Positions 1 through 12,680 of a stretch of DNA of 64,000 nt are shown here, piece after piece. This DNA is from Thysanoteuthis rhombus. Taxonomy: Eukaryota > Mollusca > Cephalopoda > Oegopsida > Thysanoteuthidae. Where the stretch lies: contig OY735207.1 in the NCBI GenBank assembly GCA_963457665.1, positions 32,497,078-32,561,077 on the forward strand. The letters run 5' to 3'. A program made the translations under genes and the position numbers. The notes under the pieces are model-generated. The model did not search any database. It was given only the letters and a program-made list of their open reading frames with translations, and was not told the DNA's origin. Position 1 is the first letter of the stretch, and every line of letters starts with the position of its first letter.

Positions 1-149
1 TTCAAAAGTCAATAAATTGCTGTTATCTACTATTTATGTTGATATTTCTGACTGGTAGGACTCGTGCATTCAACACTTTACAAATAGTTTTCTTGAACAT
101 AGAACATTCAGACTTTGACCGAGTATATTTCTCTCATCCCAGTTTAATT

Positions 150-208
150 TCATTTAGATTCAAAAGCCTGGTACCGATTCACTGGTCCAACTTTAGGAGC
201 TGCAGAGC
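150..208 (-). CDS. Terminal exon: cytoplasmic tail of the Ig-domain membrane protein
   Basis: This is the proposed last coding exon. The minus strand has a splice acceptor (gattcag) just before position 208, followed by an 18-codon open stretch and a TGA stop at 152-150. With the phase-1 base of the transmembrane exon it completes a Gly codon, giving a tail that begins GSAAPKVGPV, then NRYQAFESK and stop. The sequence is polar, with one Tyr, and is plausible as a cytosolic tail. The polypyrimidine tract before the acceptor is weak and interrupted by A residues, so the exact boundary is less certain than for the other exons. An alternative acceptor 28 nt upstream (aaatcag) is in the wrong phase. 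The assignment rests on phase fit and composition only; a spliced transcript would settle it. Confidence 0.55.
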
Positions 209-1048
209 CTGAATCGAGAATTTTTTTTGCAGAGGCCCTGATTTGCAGCCAAAGTTTCTGGAATCTTAGACATATAATAAAGTTCATGATAGACTTTATA
301 TCACTGTGGTGGAGTTGAGAGTAATTGAAATGTGCGCTTAAAATTTCACACAACAAAATTTTAATGTCGTTGTATAGTTACCAAACCTAATTCATGTAAC
401 ATAAAGAAAATTTGATAATGTCAATAGAATACAGAATCACAACTGACTTTCAAATAATTCAGAAGATATTAAAAAATCATTGCCACTCTGTGTAAAACCT
501 GCTACGTTGTGATAAGTGTATACTGCAATATATTGTGTGTATTCAGCACAACCAGAGTAGATTACCCTAATATGGGGAGTCCCCTTAATTTGATTTTATT
601 TAGTCCGATTGGCTCAAAGCCAGCTACGCTTATTTCTTTCAGTCAATACAATCTCTGAACATCATCAAGTGATATGCCAAGAATGATGGTCAAATGGTTC
701 AACCATTGACATTTCATCTGATTTGAATGTGCTGGAAAATATTTTGTACAAGTAAAGAGATCACTTTACATTTGACATCTCTAATGTGAAGAAAATTTGG
801 AGAGAGACAGATGGACACATGTACATTAACAGGGGAGTGAGCAGGAGTGTTACCTGTCTTGTAGGTACCCATGACTGCCGCTTAAAAAAATGAGGGAAGG
901 GACCACATTAGAACACATTCATAACAAAAATAAATAAATCAAAATTGTGCACAGAATAAGCAAGCCTTACATAAATTGTGTTGGAAATGAGGGAGACATC
1001 ATTAGATACAAGTACAAATAACAGACGACAAGAATTAAACACACAATA

Positions 1049-1103
1049 GCCCTATTCTCTCAGTAACACTTGCATTCAATTGCCCTATTCTCTCAGTAAC
1101 ACT
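1049..1103. repeat. Short direct duplication of a dispersed-repeat motif
   Basis: The 22-nt sequence beginning gccctattctct and ending cagtaacact occurs twice, at 1049-1070 and 1082-1103 (period 33). The same motif recurs in diverged form at about 12410-12680 and 53300-53770, so it belongs to a dispersed repeat family. Confidence 0.8.
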
Positions 1104-1830
1104 GTCACCACCAAAACAGTCAAGAGATGTCTCAACAGCCGTATTGGCAAGCTGTGAATTTCCAAGTGGAAATAATCTGGTCATTGTGCAATAGAGCTTC
1201 CATATATGCTAATACCTTTTCATTCACAAAAAAAATATGAAAAACATAGAGTGTAATGGTGGATTCCTTTATTTCTGAATCATTAAAATATAGTCTTCAT
1301 TTAATGACTAAAATCATAGAAAAAAATGTTAGCCTTGAACTTTCTTTTTTCACATAAGCATAAATCTACAGCATAATTCAACTCATAAAACTAACTAAAA
1401 AGTCACCTCTTAGCGGAGTACTTTACTATAATTTACAGTGTTAGAATTTCCAATTTAGTGCAGAATTATCACTCCCACACTCTCTACACCCCACCTCAAA
1501 AATGGTTTAATTCTCCAGGGAATTATCTTTCAAAATATGTAGAATGTATTCATAATTTAGAAGCATTTTACTGAGAATTCATGGGAGCAAATATTTGCCT
1601 TAAACAAAAACATTTCCCCATTTTTTTTTCTGAAGAAACTTTGTAGATTCGGGCACCGACTTAACAAGGATAGAAAGTTTGATTGATTTTCGATGATTAA
1701 TTCAATCAAAGATTTTTTCAAAATATGGATGGATGAGATATTCAATGAATTTTATTTCTACTAATTTTTGTATTAAAATGTTTTCAACCATAAATATATC
1801 AATTTCTACACATGATTAGTTTTTATAGTT

Positions 1831-1848
1831 CAGTTTTGAAAGGGTTAA
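1831..1848 (-). mobile_element. Solitary piggyBac-like terminus
   Basis: Read on the minus strand this is TTTAACCCTTTCAAAACTG. It has a TTAA-like border and the CCTTTCAA core seen at the ends of the piggyBac-family elements at 7594-8027 and 17656-20492. No partner end is evident nearby, so it may be a relic or chance. Confidence 0.4.
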
Positions 1849-2128
1849 ATTGAGGATTCAAGAGGTCAATAAAATTACAAATGAGTAGATGTTTTGTTTT
1901 TTTTTTACAATAAAAGAAAAGCAAAGAAAATGATAGAAAATAATGAAAAGAAAACTTGAACAATAATATAAAAAAAAACAACAAACAATACAAGAGAAAA
2001 GGAAAAACACTTTTGCTATTCATCTAAATAAGAATGGGAAGGGGAGGATCAAGACTGAGTGCAGTTATCAAGTTGTGATCAGGGTACTGTAGCGTGGGAA
2101 TGGGGTGAGGGAAATACTGAAAATCATA

Positions 2129-2181
2129 CTAGTTACAAGATGAGAAGAAAAGAGATGAAGAAAGATTTTCCTTCTGCTCAC
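2129..2181 (-). other. Possible alternative C-terminus by intron retention
   Basis: If the donor at 2182/2181 is not used, the frame of the transmembrane exon continues for 17 codons (GEQKENLSSSLFFSSCN) to a TAG at 2131-2129. The stretch is pyrimidine-rich, as expected for intron, so I treat the spliced form as the main one. The read-through tail would be shorter and different from the GSAAPKV tail. Confidence 0.4.
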
Positions 2182-2316
2182 CCTCAGCAGCTTCCAACTC
2201 TCTCTTCTTTTTCTGCCTCTTTCTGCGGATGTAGAGAACAATTCCCAAAATGATTGCAATGATGATTTCTGGAATGATCACTGCGAGGACAATGATTATG
2301 ATCAAGGTACTGGACA
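2182..2316 (-). CDS. Transmembrane exon of the Ig-domain membrane protein
   Basis: A 135-nt phase 1-1 exon. The acceptor is a long T tract ending ttcag before 2316; the donor is AGG|GTGAGC after 2182. It encodes 45 residues: V-S-S-T, then a hydrophobic helix at residues 5-30, and then a dense basic stop-transfer stretch RRKRQKKKRE that fixes the cytosolic side. The helix is almost all Ile, Leu and Val but carries Pro16-Glu17 near its middle. A buried acidic residue with Pro nearby is typical of basigin, embigin and neuroplastin helices, where it supports pairing with transporters. That comparison is from family knowledge, not a computed alignment. The basic segment is followed by acidic ELEAAE. 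An in-frame stop at 2129-2131 lies beyond the donor and allows an alternative end. Confidence 0.8.
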
Positions 2317-3439
2317 CTGAACACAAAAAAAAAAGAGAAAAAAAAAGCATTAAATCCACATACAACATAAATTACATGATATAACACAGAACCTTTCTAC
2401 AGTAGTTAGCCTCAGGCTAAGAGAAAAAAGATTTTAAATGCCCCAAAGATAAACTTAAAATAAGGTCCGAGTTGAAAGAAAAAAAAAAAAAAGATTAAGA
2501 TAATTTTTGTAATATCAAAATATATCTTCCATAACTTTGAGATGAGTTATTAACATTCCAAATTTTGCTCGAACAATGGAAGCCATTAGTTATGAAGCCA
2601 TAAGTGCAGTAATCAACACAATCAAGATAAGGCAATGTTTTCCTTTTACTTCTCAACCACAGAATTGTTTAGGTCAATTGATGAAGATAGAAGGAGGCAG
2701 TAGATCAGAGAGAAAGACAGCAGGTTCCAGAGAGAAAGAGAGAGAGTTCAGAAACAGACTGTTCATCAAGAATTTGAGCAAGACAAGAACAGAGAGAATA
2801 CCAAAAAGGAATCAATATCCATTTTAAATGTCTTAATTATTACAATTTTAATTTCTAATTCAATATTTTAACCCATTTTCAGTTTGGAAACTTCACACAT
2901 TTTTTTATTAGGACTTTTATCGGCAATAGTCCATGGTAAGAAAGTCAGACCTTCTTTAGGGACAATTTTGTGGACTCAAGAAGTTCCTCTTTTTAATGCT
3001 TTTTCAGTCAAAGCTAAAGAATTTTCCAATAACCCCTAAAAATATAGAAAATAATCTTGTGCCAAAGCTTGATACTTACACTTATCATTTTTTCACTACT
3101 CAATTTTACCTTAATTTCCAATATAACACTGATATTGCTATCAATATCAACAGTACAGTATATATCTGTGAAAACCACAGATCACAATAAATAATGTAAT
3201 GCCTCAAAGAGATAACAACAACTGCATTGAGTTCACAGCGTGACACCAAGCAGCTATATCAACGCCATCTATTGCATGATGACCAGTGCAGTATTCTAAA
3301 TTTGCAGAGAGGTTTGAAGGCTTCTTTGAGAATTGAGCAAATTTCGAATAAGAGAACACCAGCACATCAAAATCCCATTTCAATACCTTCCCTACTTAGG
3401 GAGAGCGTGTGAGATTGCAAATGTTTATTAAATACTCAC
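2317..3439 (-). other. Intron before the transmembrane exon
   Basis: A 1.1-kb intron with strong ends: donor AAAG|GTGAGT at 3440/3439 and a T-rich acceptor at 2317-2335. No further exon or recognisable element is seen. Confidence 0.75.
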
Positions 3440-3463
3440 CTTTCTCATTTTCTGCTTTTTCAA
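3440..3463 (-). CDS. 24-nt microexon, juxtamembrane stalk
   Basis: On the minus strand a strong acceptor (tttttcttttccag) is followed by 24 nt and a strong donor (AAAG|GTGAGT). The exon is phase 1-1 and adds exactly eight residues: an Ile completed across the junction, then EKAENEK. It sits between the second Ig domain and the membrane helix and would form a short charged stalk. Skipping it keeps the frame, so it is a natural candidate for alternative splicing. The near-consensus sites on both sides and the phase agreement with exons 14 kb and 1 kb away make chance unlikely, but transcript support is not available here. Confidence 0.75.
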
Positions 3464-4428
3464 CTGGAAAAGAAAAAGACAAGAGTTACAAAGTGAAAAT
3501 TCAATCAGAAATTTAATCTTAACTAAAACAGCAAGTATTTTGCAACTGACAAGGTAGAAACAAGTGAGAAACAAACTAACAAAAGCTTTCGATAAAAATA
3601 TGTCAACCATCATTATGGCAGATGTTATTTGATGGGTGATTCTGGTATAAGGCTGCATTTCTAGAGCACTTGGCAAAGATAGTACTCTTTTGAAGAGAAA
3701 GAACAAGTGAACTAAATAACAGTTTAGCTTACAAAATTCCAAAAGGAAAAAAATGGCAACAAACAGATTTGATATGACCCTCAATATAATGTTTTTATTT
3801 TTCTCTTGGTTCTATTTAACAGCTGGGATTCAGTCAATCCTGGTGTTGAGGGTGTCATGATATGGGCACTCTTCTAAAGATTACCCAGACACATCGTGGT
3901 ATATGGAATCCAACGTGGCCAAAGCTAGAAACTGACAAAACAGGGGACGAATGCAGACTAATGATTTATTTTGTATGTATTTATCGATCAAAAACAACAA
4001 AGAAGACATTTTGAGTATAAACAAAGCAACTTAGACTCATGGGAAACAAATTTAAACACGTTTATACATACATTTAGTTACAACCAGTGACAGGTTGGTA
4101 TCATCCATGGTGGTAATTCATGGTGTCCTGAGCTTGCTCTCTTTCAGAATACCTAGAATTTTGGCGATCTTTTTGTACTAAAACTATTCACCATAATTCT
4201 CCCATATTATTGAATGTGATGGCATACACCTACATTTACTCACAATTCTATACAGCTTTAATTTTCAATTTTTCAGTTCTGACCGAAATAAATTGAAGAA
4301 AATAAGTTAGATAACATGAAAATGTTTTCACATCGTATCTTTAGAAAAAATTATACTGTAAGACTCAGAGAGCACACTCCTCTGCCCAAGTCATTATCAG
4401 GGGAAGTAATTAGGCACGGATCAGTGAT

Positions 4429-5010
4429 AAAATTTAATCACTTCTTCCGAGGCCTATTGTCCACTCTTCCACAAAATTCCATTAGAGAACCCTTGGAGAT
4501 ATTCTGTAGACAGTCATAAAATTCGGACACTATGTGGTGTGGATATATACCTATAACATATGGGAGGTAATTGTACATGAATCCACTACAAAATTTAATC
4601 ATTTCTTCGATAGCATATTTTTCATCCTTTCACAAATTTCTATTGTAATTCATTGAATGATATTGGGAGGACAGTCATGAACTTTTGGTGATATGATGTT
4701 GTGTAGGCATATCTATATGATAGGGGAGGTAATTGTGTATAGATCCACTCTAAAATTTGATCACCTCTTTCATGGCTTTACGTACACCCTTCCAGGAAAT
4801 TACATTGAAATCCATCAAGAACTTTTGGAGATATAGTGTGGACAGTTATGAGCATTACCAAAAATGTATGAAACTAAAAAAACATCTCTCAATCAAAAAA
4901 TTTCTTCTTACCCCATTTCCCACCCTCCCACAAAATTTCATCAAAATTCATAGAGAACTTTTGGAGACACTGTGTGAACAGACACATGTCATGTATCATT
5001 AGAAAAAAAA
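4429..5010 (+). repeat. About four diverged tandem units of a dispersed ~150-bp repeat
   Basis: Units start near 4429, 4590, 4751 and 4891. Each has the same sequence of landmarks: aaaatttaatca, a T/C-rich stretch, 'cttccacaaaattt', a run like 'cattagagaacttttggaga', then a gacagt or agacag motif. Related copies occur at about 33562-33920 (minus), 47670-48010 and 63680-64000. Such units, often ending in a run of caga, are common in marine invertebrate genomes. They translate to similar peptides in one frame, but stops and shifts show they are not genes. Confidence 0.75.
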
Positions 5011-5927
5011 AAATTACAAAAAAATATGAAAAATTTTTAGGCAGTAATTTTGGTGTCACCCACTCTGATAGTGTCAGCTGGGGTGGGCCGCCCCCTCCAT
5101 CCCCACCTCAGTCCACCATGGGTTGCAACAAAAAAGTAGCACCATTCACAAAAAGAGACAAAAGTCCTTTTTCAAAGAGAGTTTTCCAAACAACAATTCT
5201 GAAGTCATTTGTGGAAAGGGAATGAAAATGTTCTTCACTTCTGCTATCATTTTTGACTCTGCTTAACTGAGTGTAGATGCAGGCAACCTGAGCTCCAAAT
5301 TTTTTTTCTTCCAAACTTGCCTCTTCACAAATTTTCTACTAATCAGCACCATAAGGACTATTTGTGCCCATTTCCATCCATGACTGAATTCTGTGAGATT
5401 TTACAAAGTACGGTAGACAAACATCACCAATTTGACACTAGTTTGTAAGTCATACAACAGGAGAGTCAAAGATGAAACTCAAGATTTACCAGGGAGTATG
5501 TTTCAGGAATAACAAAATTTAAGTTGGAGGATTTTGCTTAAATAATGAATGGACAGAATGTGATTGATTATTCAATGGTCTTTAAGACAGGAAGAGATTA
5601 GTGAGAAATATTTGAAGCTTTCAAATTTTTCCAACCGTCAACTTCATTCAACAATCCATCTAATCAACGAGGTTCAGTGCTCTACAACATTATTTGACAT
5701 TTTTTTTTCGAACAACTAGAAAAGCTCTCAATCAACTGCATTTGTGAAAGGATGTATTTTCACAATTTTTTTTTTCTTCCAGATGAGAATCTTCAGCCTT
5801 TCTTTTAGTTCAACATTTTACAGCTGATACTTGATGTTTGGACTGCCAAGCCTTCAATGACTCTGAGATTTCTCTTTTAGGATTCTAGTGGGACATTTTG
5901 ATTCTAGTATCAAGTACCCATACAGTT

Positions 5928-5946
5928 TAGTCTTAAAAGTGTTAAA
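5928..5946 (-). mobile_element. Solitary piggyBac-like terminus
   Basis: The minus-strand reading TTTAACACTTTTAAGACTA resembles the TAACCCTTTCAAGACTA termini of the element at 7594-8027, with three differences. No matching inverted end was found nearby. Confidence 0.35.
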
Positions 5947-7593
5947 TTAAGTTCAATTTGAATTCTGTGAATTCAAAACAAAGACAGCCAGCTTTTTTCT
6001 GAATTTATACAATCTTAATTTGATTCTACGTTCCAAAGAATATATTGACAATAAAATCATCAAAATAAACAAAAATGAAGACTCCAGTCTATCAAAAATT
6101 GAAGAAAAATAATTTTTTCAAAAACTCTTCTCAGCATTTATTCTAGAGTAGAAATGAAAAAAAAAATATTTTGTCTGTTGAAAGATGAGTAATTGAAATG
6201 ATTACAAATATAACATAAAACAAATCTAAACAAAAAATAAAAGAGATTATGGTTCAATTATTTTCCTTATTTCTAATTGGTATCTTTCTTAATTTGATGC
6301 AGTTAGAATATGCTCTAGAAATGCACACATGCTTTTAAAGGAGAGTGGTATCATCAGTCCATTCAGAGAGCCTTATAACAGGACAAACATGCAACAAAAC
6401 TGACGTAGGATCAGTGCTGATTTGAAATTCTCATGATGAACAGTAACTGACATCTCATGAGGAACAGTTACTGACATCCATTAAGAACATCCAACCAGTT
6501 AAGGAATAACAAAATGTCAATCATCATTATTTCTGCAATATAAAATATCTTTTAAAAATTGGCAAAAAAACTTTAGGAAGAAATATTTACAAATTGAAAA
6601 CGACATCTTAAACACAAATACTAACAAACACATACACATATTCAACAAAAATGACTCAATACTTAAATGATATCAAATGGCAAAATCCTCACGTGAAAGA
6701 AAATTCAGAACTCATTATATAATTACGAAGCTATTCAATACAAGAAATTGCAAATAATTCTATAATAACTTTCAATCAACCTTTAAACTTTACTAGCAAC
6801 TAATGTGCGTTACTCAATCCTGCATTTCTTTTCAAAATAAATTCATTGTTATGTTATACCTTCAGTCTACATCCTTCCATTTCTACATCTATGTTTCCTA
6901 GTGAAACAACCCTTTGAATTCAAATGAACTCATTTCTCAAACTGTTGACCCAATGCAGAACATCACATTTGCTAACAACTTGCAGGCAAGAAGTTTAGAC
7001 AGATATGAGCAATATAATATACACATCATTGTTATGTAGTCTTACATGACATGTGCATGCCGTAGTAGAGCAAAGTTTAGTACGTCAACATACAATATTC
7101 GACTTCTTTTTTCTTAGAAAAAAGCTGCAACTTATCTACAAGTATAGAGAATAAGTTCTTTTGCAATTGCCAGACATTCAAAAATCTTCAGCTTTCACCA
7201 TAGTTAACCATGTTTGAATTCATCAAAAGCTTGTGAGTGTTTTACAATTAGGAAATATTTTCTGTTTATTCTAGTGTCAAAATAAAATAGGAGCAGAAAT
7301 ATAAGAGTAATAAGTCATTTTTACAACTATCAGTGACTTATATGTTTCAACACAAATAGGAAGATGTGAATTCTCCATTTTTGTTAGTCTCTACCGATTC
7401 TAATAAACAATTATACAAAGTTCTTCCATTTATTTCAAGAACTTTAGTTAACTTTTGTCTACATTGAAACTTTTGTAAAAACTAGAGTTTTCAGTTGACA
7501 AGCATGTCAGAAATCAGCCACAAAATGAGAGGCATCACAAAAGATGTAGATGAACAATATACAACTACAGTGGCAGGCAAAAGAGACAAAGGT

Positions 7594-8027
7594 GTAACCC
7601 TTTCAAGACTAACTTATTAAGGTGCTTAACATCGGAATTTTTAAAAAGGCATAAAAAAGCCAAAAGTGAGTCGATTTTTATCTAATGGTAAAAGAAGATC
7701 AATCTTCCATTTAATCAAATTTTCCCTTATTTTGAAGAACCAGAATCATGGTGGGATAAATCTGTCCGATAAGACATCTATCCCTGGACAGAAAAAAAAT
7801 ACAGAAGTAGCAGATCACATCGCCTGCATGTTCACTCATGCAATGCAAACCAATTCTGCATGAGTTTTATACTATGATAACGTCATTGTCTACGGTTGTA
7901 AAAGCAGGGAAAAATCTCATCTACTCTATTCTCTTTAACACATACATCCCAGTAAGGATCTACAGGACATATATCACAAGTCATGAAAACTTTGGGATAT
8001 ACGTCCCCCTAGTCATGAAAGGGTTAG
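7594..8027. mobile_element. Non-autonomous piggyBac-family element (MITE)
   Basis: TAACCCTTTCAAGACTA at 7595-7611 is matched by its inverse at 8010-8026 with one mismatch. The borders GTAA (7594-7597) and TTAG (8024-8027) look like decayed copies of the TTAA target duplicated by piggyBac transposases. There is no transposase inside. The left 45 nt match the right end of the larger piggyBac wreck at 17656-20492 (shared CCTTTCAAGACTAA and ATTAAGGTGC). The right end, with its GGGACGTATATCC motif, matches that element's left end. The MITE is therefore an internally deleted relative, lying in the opposite orientation. Confidence 0.8.
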
Positions 8028-11000
8028 GAACAGAAAGATGAAAATGCAGGCAGACTAACACAAAAACATTTCCAGATCATTAAAAAAAAATGGTTGAACA
8101 CAAAAACATGCAGAAGATCTAATATTTTTTTTTAATTAAAGGAAGGTTAAAAATGGGGGCTTTTCTAATCGTCCCCATGAAAAGCTGTCCATTATTTCAG
8201 AGTATAGAAACATAAAAAGAAGAAAGATGAAGTTGCATTTTTTTTTTCTCGCCAAATAGAAACTCAATTAGCGGTGTGAATTCGGAGTCAAACTTTAACA
8301 ACAATAAATAATAATAGACAATGCACTATTTTCGTGCCTTGAGATATTAATACCAGAAAAAAAAAAAACAATCAATGAACTGTAAGTTCATGAAACACTG
8401 TTATCCAGTTATCAGGTTGCTTGAAATAGTTTGATTTTTCTTCCGGGTAGGGAGGGGGGTGCAATTACTAAAAAAAAAAAAGAAAAATTCAATTTCATTG
8501 ACGAGGAAAATTTGCCTTTGACAAGAGAATTACAACAAGCCATCATCCAAATTGTTACATCCTTTGGAATAGGTATTCTCATGGACCTTTTACATACTAG
8601 AAGTCTAACTATACAATTTAACAAATAAAGTTAAAATAGTTGACTAACAAATCCATATTTACTGTTTTAAATCTGATTTAGAGTGAAATTTAAACCGCAT
8701 TGTTTTCGGGTTTCTTTTCCATACAAAAATTAAACTAATTTCAATTCTTCCCTAAAATTATCTTTTAAAACCTATGAAATTCTTTTCACTGTCAAGTGGC
8801 ATATTACGGAGATTTGGAGGTGGGGTTCCAGTAAAAATAAAATATACACCTATTTTTTCCCTCTTTTACAAGAAAACGTTTTAATGAATTCAATCATTGG
8901 AAGTTCCATTAAATTTCAACGAGTTGAATTTCCATAGATATTCAAGACGTGGATGCATCAGGTATCCAGATTCTATTTAATTTTCAAAATCATTTTTGAT
9001 TCATTTGAAACACAGTGTTTGGGACCGACTGATTTTGATAACAATAACCGTTTAATAACATAATCCATGATTATAATAAATGGCTTCCTCTATAATCTTC
9101 AATTCTTCTTGGTAATGGTATAAAATTTGTGGAAATAGAATAAACTTTCATATGCCATTCAAATGAATTTCGGTCACATGTGACACTCCTACAAAAGTCG
9201 GTGAGAATACCTACTGTAGAATATTTCAGTACAATTCATGCAAAAGCCTGGATATCCTTGCAAAAGAGAAGTTTAGATAAAAACAAGAACAAAAGAGTTT
9301 GCAAATGCACAAATCTACTGAGAGAGAGAGAAAAGCAAAATTTTAGTAACTTTGAAACCTCAGTTAGTAAACAGTTTTTTTTCTACTCTTTTCAAGAATA
9401 GATGAGCAGAGAAAAACAAAGGAGCAGACAGTTAAACCCACCAAGCATTTTGCTGGCCTTCCATATGAACCACAGAACTTTCCGGTGCAGACCCGGACCC
9501 CAATCCCAGATTGGGCGAAACACAATCAAAATTTTTTTTCAAATATCTAGGTAGAGAAGATTTATGAATAAAGAAAACTCAAATAATCCTAAGTAATCAT
9601 AAATCAACCTTAACTCTTAAATTCATACTACTAAAAAATTGAAGGGTTAGACAAGAGGAATAGCTGATTGAAGTTACCTCCCTTTGAACTTTAGATTGAT
9701 TTTTTTTTTTAGATGTTTTTATTTAATTCACAACAGAGTTTATTTTTATCATCATCTTTTTTCCAAATTTATTCAGAACAGTTCCACCATTATTTGGAAG
9801 TCGTCTCAAGCAGTTCATGAATCTAAAATTTCAAGATATGAAAAATCTTTTTTTCATCTAATATAAGTAAATTTGTTTTATCTATTGGTTCTGTGGTAGA
9901 TTTTTTTGTTCAATTTTTCAATTTCACTTTTGTCAATCCTAGCACTAAATAGCTACAACTCGAATATAAGTGAAAAATGCTGGATCACACATCAGTTTTT
10001 TTGTTTTTTGATGCATGGAATTGTTTTCCTTTTTCACATATTTGTAAAAATTATATTTTTTACGTTTGGACCCCCTCCTGCTCAAAATCCTGAATATGCT
10101 CCTTCAGATCAATGTTAATAATTGGAAGAGGTTTCTCATGACACACTTACCATACAACCTTGATTCATCTGAAATGATAGAACCATAACACTAGAACAAA
10201 ATCTGACCACAGACAACATAGAAAGCCAGCCAGATGGTTGACTGACTGGCCAGTGGGATGGTCACAAATAATCAGTATTGTTATTTGTCAGAGATTTTGA
10301 TAAAGTAATGAAATAACTACAAGTGATAAATGTCTTTTCAACAGTGGTGGCATTTTGGTATTAACTGCAGACATCAGGAAATGCCCTGACCCTCTCTTTC
10401 TTAGTGAAATGGGGAAGGACCACTTTTTGAAACACCGTACGAAGAAGATATTCATATTCCTGCAAGATACGGGTCTCTCTGACAAAGAAATCCTGCCTGG
10501 GAACAGCAAATCATTTGTGCTATTAAATGAAATTAAAATGAATAAAAAGACATTGCAAAAATTCTGTTTCCAATATAAATTCCCTAAATAAAGGGATCGG
10601 TTTTATCTAGTAAAGAGGCCTCAGACCTTTGACGAGTTTTTCATCTGCCATACTACTTTCATTAGGATCTAATTTCTTGTAAAATACACAAAAGATAGGA
10701 TTTATTTATAAAGCTTAGCTTTTGGTCTGACATTACTCTGGTATTAGGACTACAGAGCCTTCAACTGAAGCTAGATATGAAACAGTTATGGGGGCTTGGA
10801 TAAGTTGCAGTGAACGATGGTTCTTCAAATATCCTTTTAAACCAATAATCTTATAGTCCGGCACACACAGTACATTTCTGGTGATGGGGTATCATATTCA
10901 GAGCTCTGGCTGAATAGATTTTATATGAAGTTCATTTGATAAATTTGATTCAATTCAAAAAGCTTTGGACATTTATTTAAAATCAGTTTAGATTTTTCAT

Positions 11001-12409
11001 TACATATTCATAGTGCTATGCAAGCTGCTTTTCTGCTTCAGACTTTTTGTATTGAGAAGCAGGTGCTAGGGATGAATTTAGTAGAGAGACGGCAGATGAA
11101 TTAGAGAATCAATGATGTTCATTCTATTATGATTCAATAAACCTCTTGTGAGTGAAAATTTCCAACAGTCAGTCAAATTTAGCATTAGTAATAAGATTTT
11201 GAAGTTTAAAAGAAGTACCAGTTTTTTGTCAGGCTTAAAGGACAATTTAAACGTACAAAAATACAAGTATAAATACATTGGAAAAAAGACAACACAGGAA
11301 CATACGCTGACATAAAAACCTGTTTCATAACATACATTTGGAAAAAAACATCACAAAAACATATACTGACACACAGACAAATCTGAATCATTGTAGGTGA
11401 CTGACCAAAACATTTGAGGGGGCATCTTTGACAGAGTTAAGGGGGAAGAGTAAAGGTGAGGTCTCAGTACGACAATTTTCCTAAATGTTGAATAATTTTT
11501 ATCAACTCTACTGCTGTAATTAGAACTTTGAGGGGAAATCTTTTTTTCTAATAGTTTTGATTCTACATGTCAATGTTCCTGCTTATTCTGTTATAGATGA
11601 ATCAACACTCAAATGTAGGTTATGACTTGGCTTTGCAAACAAAGATTTGTGCAGAGGTGGCAAATTAGGTCTATGCAGAAAAGGTGCGTGAATATCACTT
11701 GGGTCTACGCTATGAAGTTTTATAGAGAAGAGTGTTGTTGTACTTGTGACCGACCCCATCTTTCAAACCAAGGGTCTGCATGCCATGGCCTACCAATGTG
11801 GGAAGATAGAAGTGAGGTCCCCAAGACATAGGTGTTCTGTTGGTTTTCCTTCTTCTTAACAGATGCCTGAACTAGCTGTAGAGGTCTGTCACCCCTTGAA
11901 GGAAAATTCTAACAGTATGGCTAATCTGGGTAAGGTCTGAATTTAAAGGTTTTTTCTAAATTGAAAATTCAGGTTTAATTAGAATTTGCTCATCAACACA
12001 AGACCCATGGTTATCAATAACCTCCTCCCAACAATTCACAACCTTTATGATACCATTTTAGTAAAAGTCTTTTGATTTGGAAGAAAAGAGAGTAGAGAGG
12101 GCGGTGTCCAACTAACAGAATAAGGACTATTATGAGCATAATATTCATTTTGTAAATTTTTAGTTTCATTAAAAAGCTGAAGTTTATTGTAGTGAGTATA
12201 TTTTAAAAAATTGATGTAAAGATGTTCTGTAAGAGTTTTTCTTAGATAATTTGAATGTCCTTCATCTTAATAGACATACACTACCTTCTCTGCTCTTCTC
12301 TTCCAAACCGAGAGACTTACTAAGATTGTATCATGAAGCTTGCGAATCATTCGGAGGGGGTTATTGATAATCATGGAACCTACTCATCAACCCATGATCC
12401 TGCTATTAA

Positions 12410-12680
12410 TGCTAGCTTTAATTCCTGACCTATGACAATCCCATTCATTCTGATTTTTGACATATTTCTATAGTAAAACACTGCAACAATCATCAATCCA
12501 TATAGCACTATTCAGTCAGTAACATTTCATTCAATTCCTATCCACTGACCATCATTCTTATCTCCTTTGCAATGCATTTATATAGTTAATGTTTATCTTG
12601 TAAACACATAATAGCCCAATTCTATGAGGAACACTTGCAGTAATTCCTGATTAACCATTATTCCCGCAATTCAATGTACT
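12410..12680 (+). repeat. Dispersed repeat ('gccctattc..cagtaaca' family)
   Basis: Two diverged, tandem-like units carry the landmarks 'cctgacctatgacaatccca', 'tttctatagtaaaa', 'cactattcagtcagtaaca' and 'ttcctgatta'. The same order of landmarks is found at 53300-53770, with a short piece at 1049-1103. The family is not identified. Confidence 0.65.

Larger units (their letters stand above)
209..2181 (-). other. Intron between transmembrane exon and terminal exon
   Basis: About 2.0 kb of AT-rich DNA. The donor is AGG|GTGAGC at 2182/2181 and the acceptor is at 209-210. It contains the duplicated motif at 1049-1103 and a solitary piggyBac-like terminus at 1831-1848. I see no other coding exon in it. 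Confidence 0.55.
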
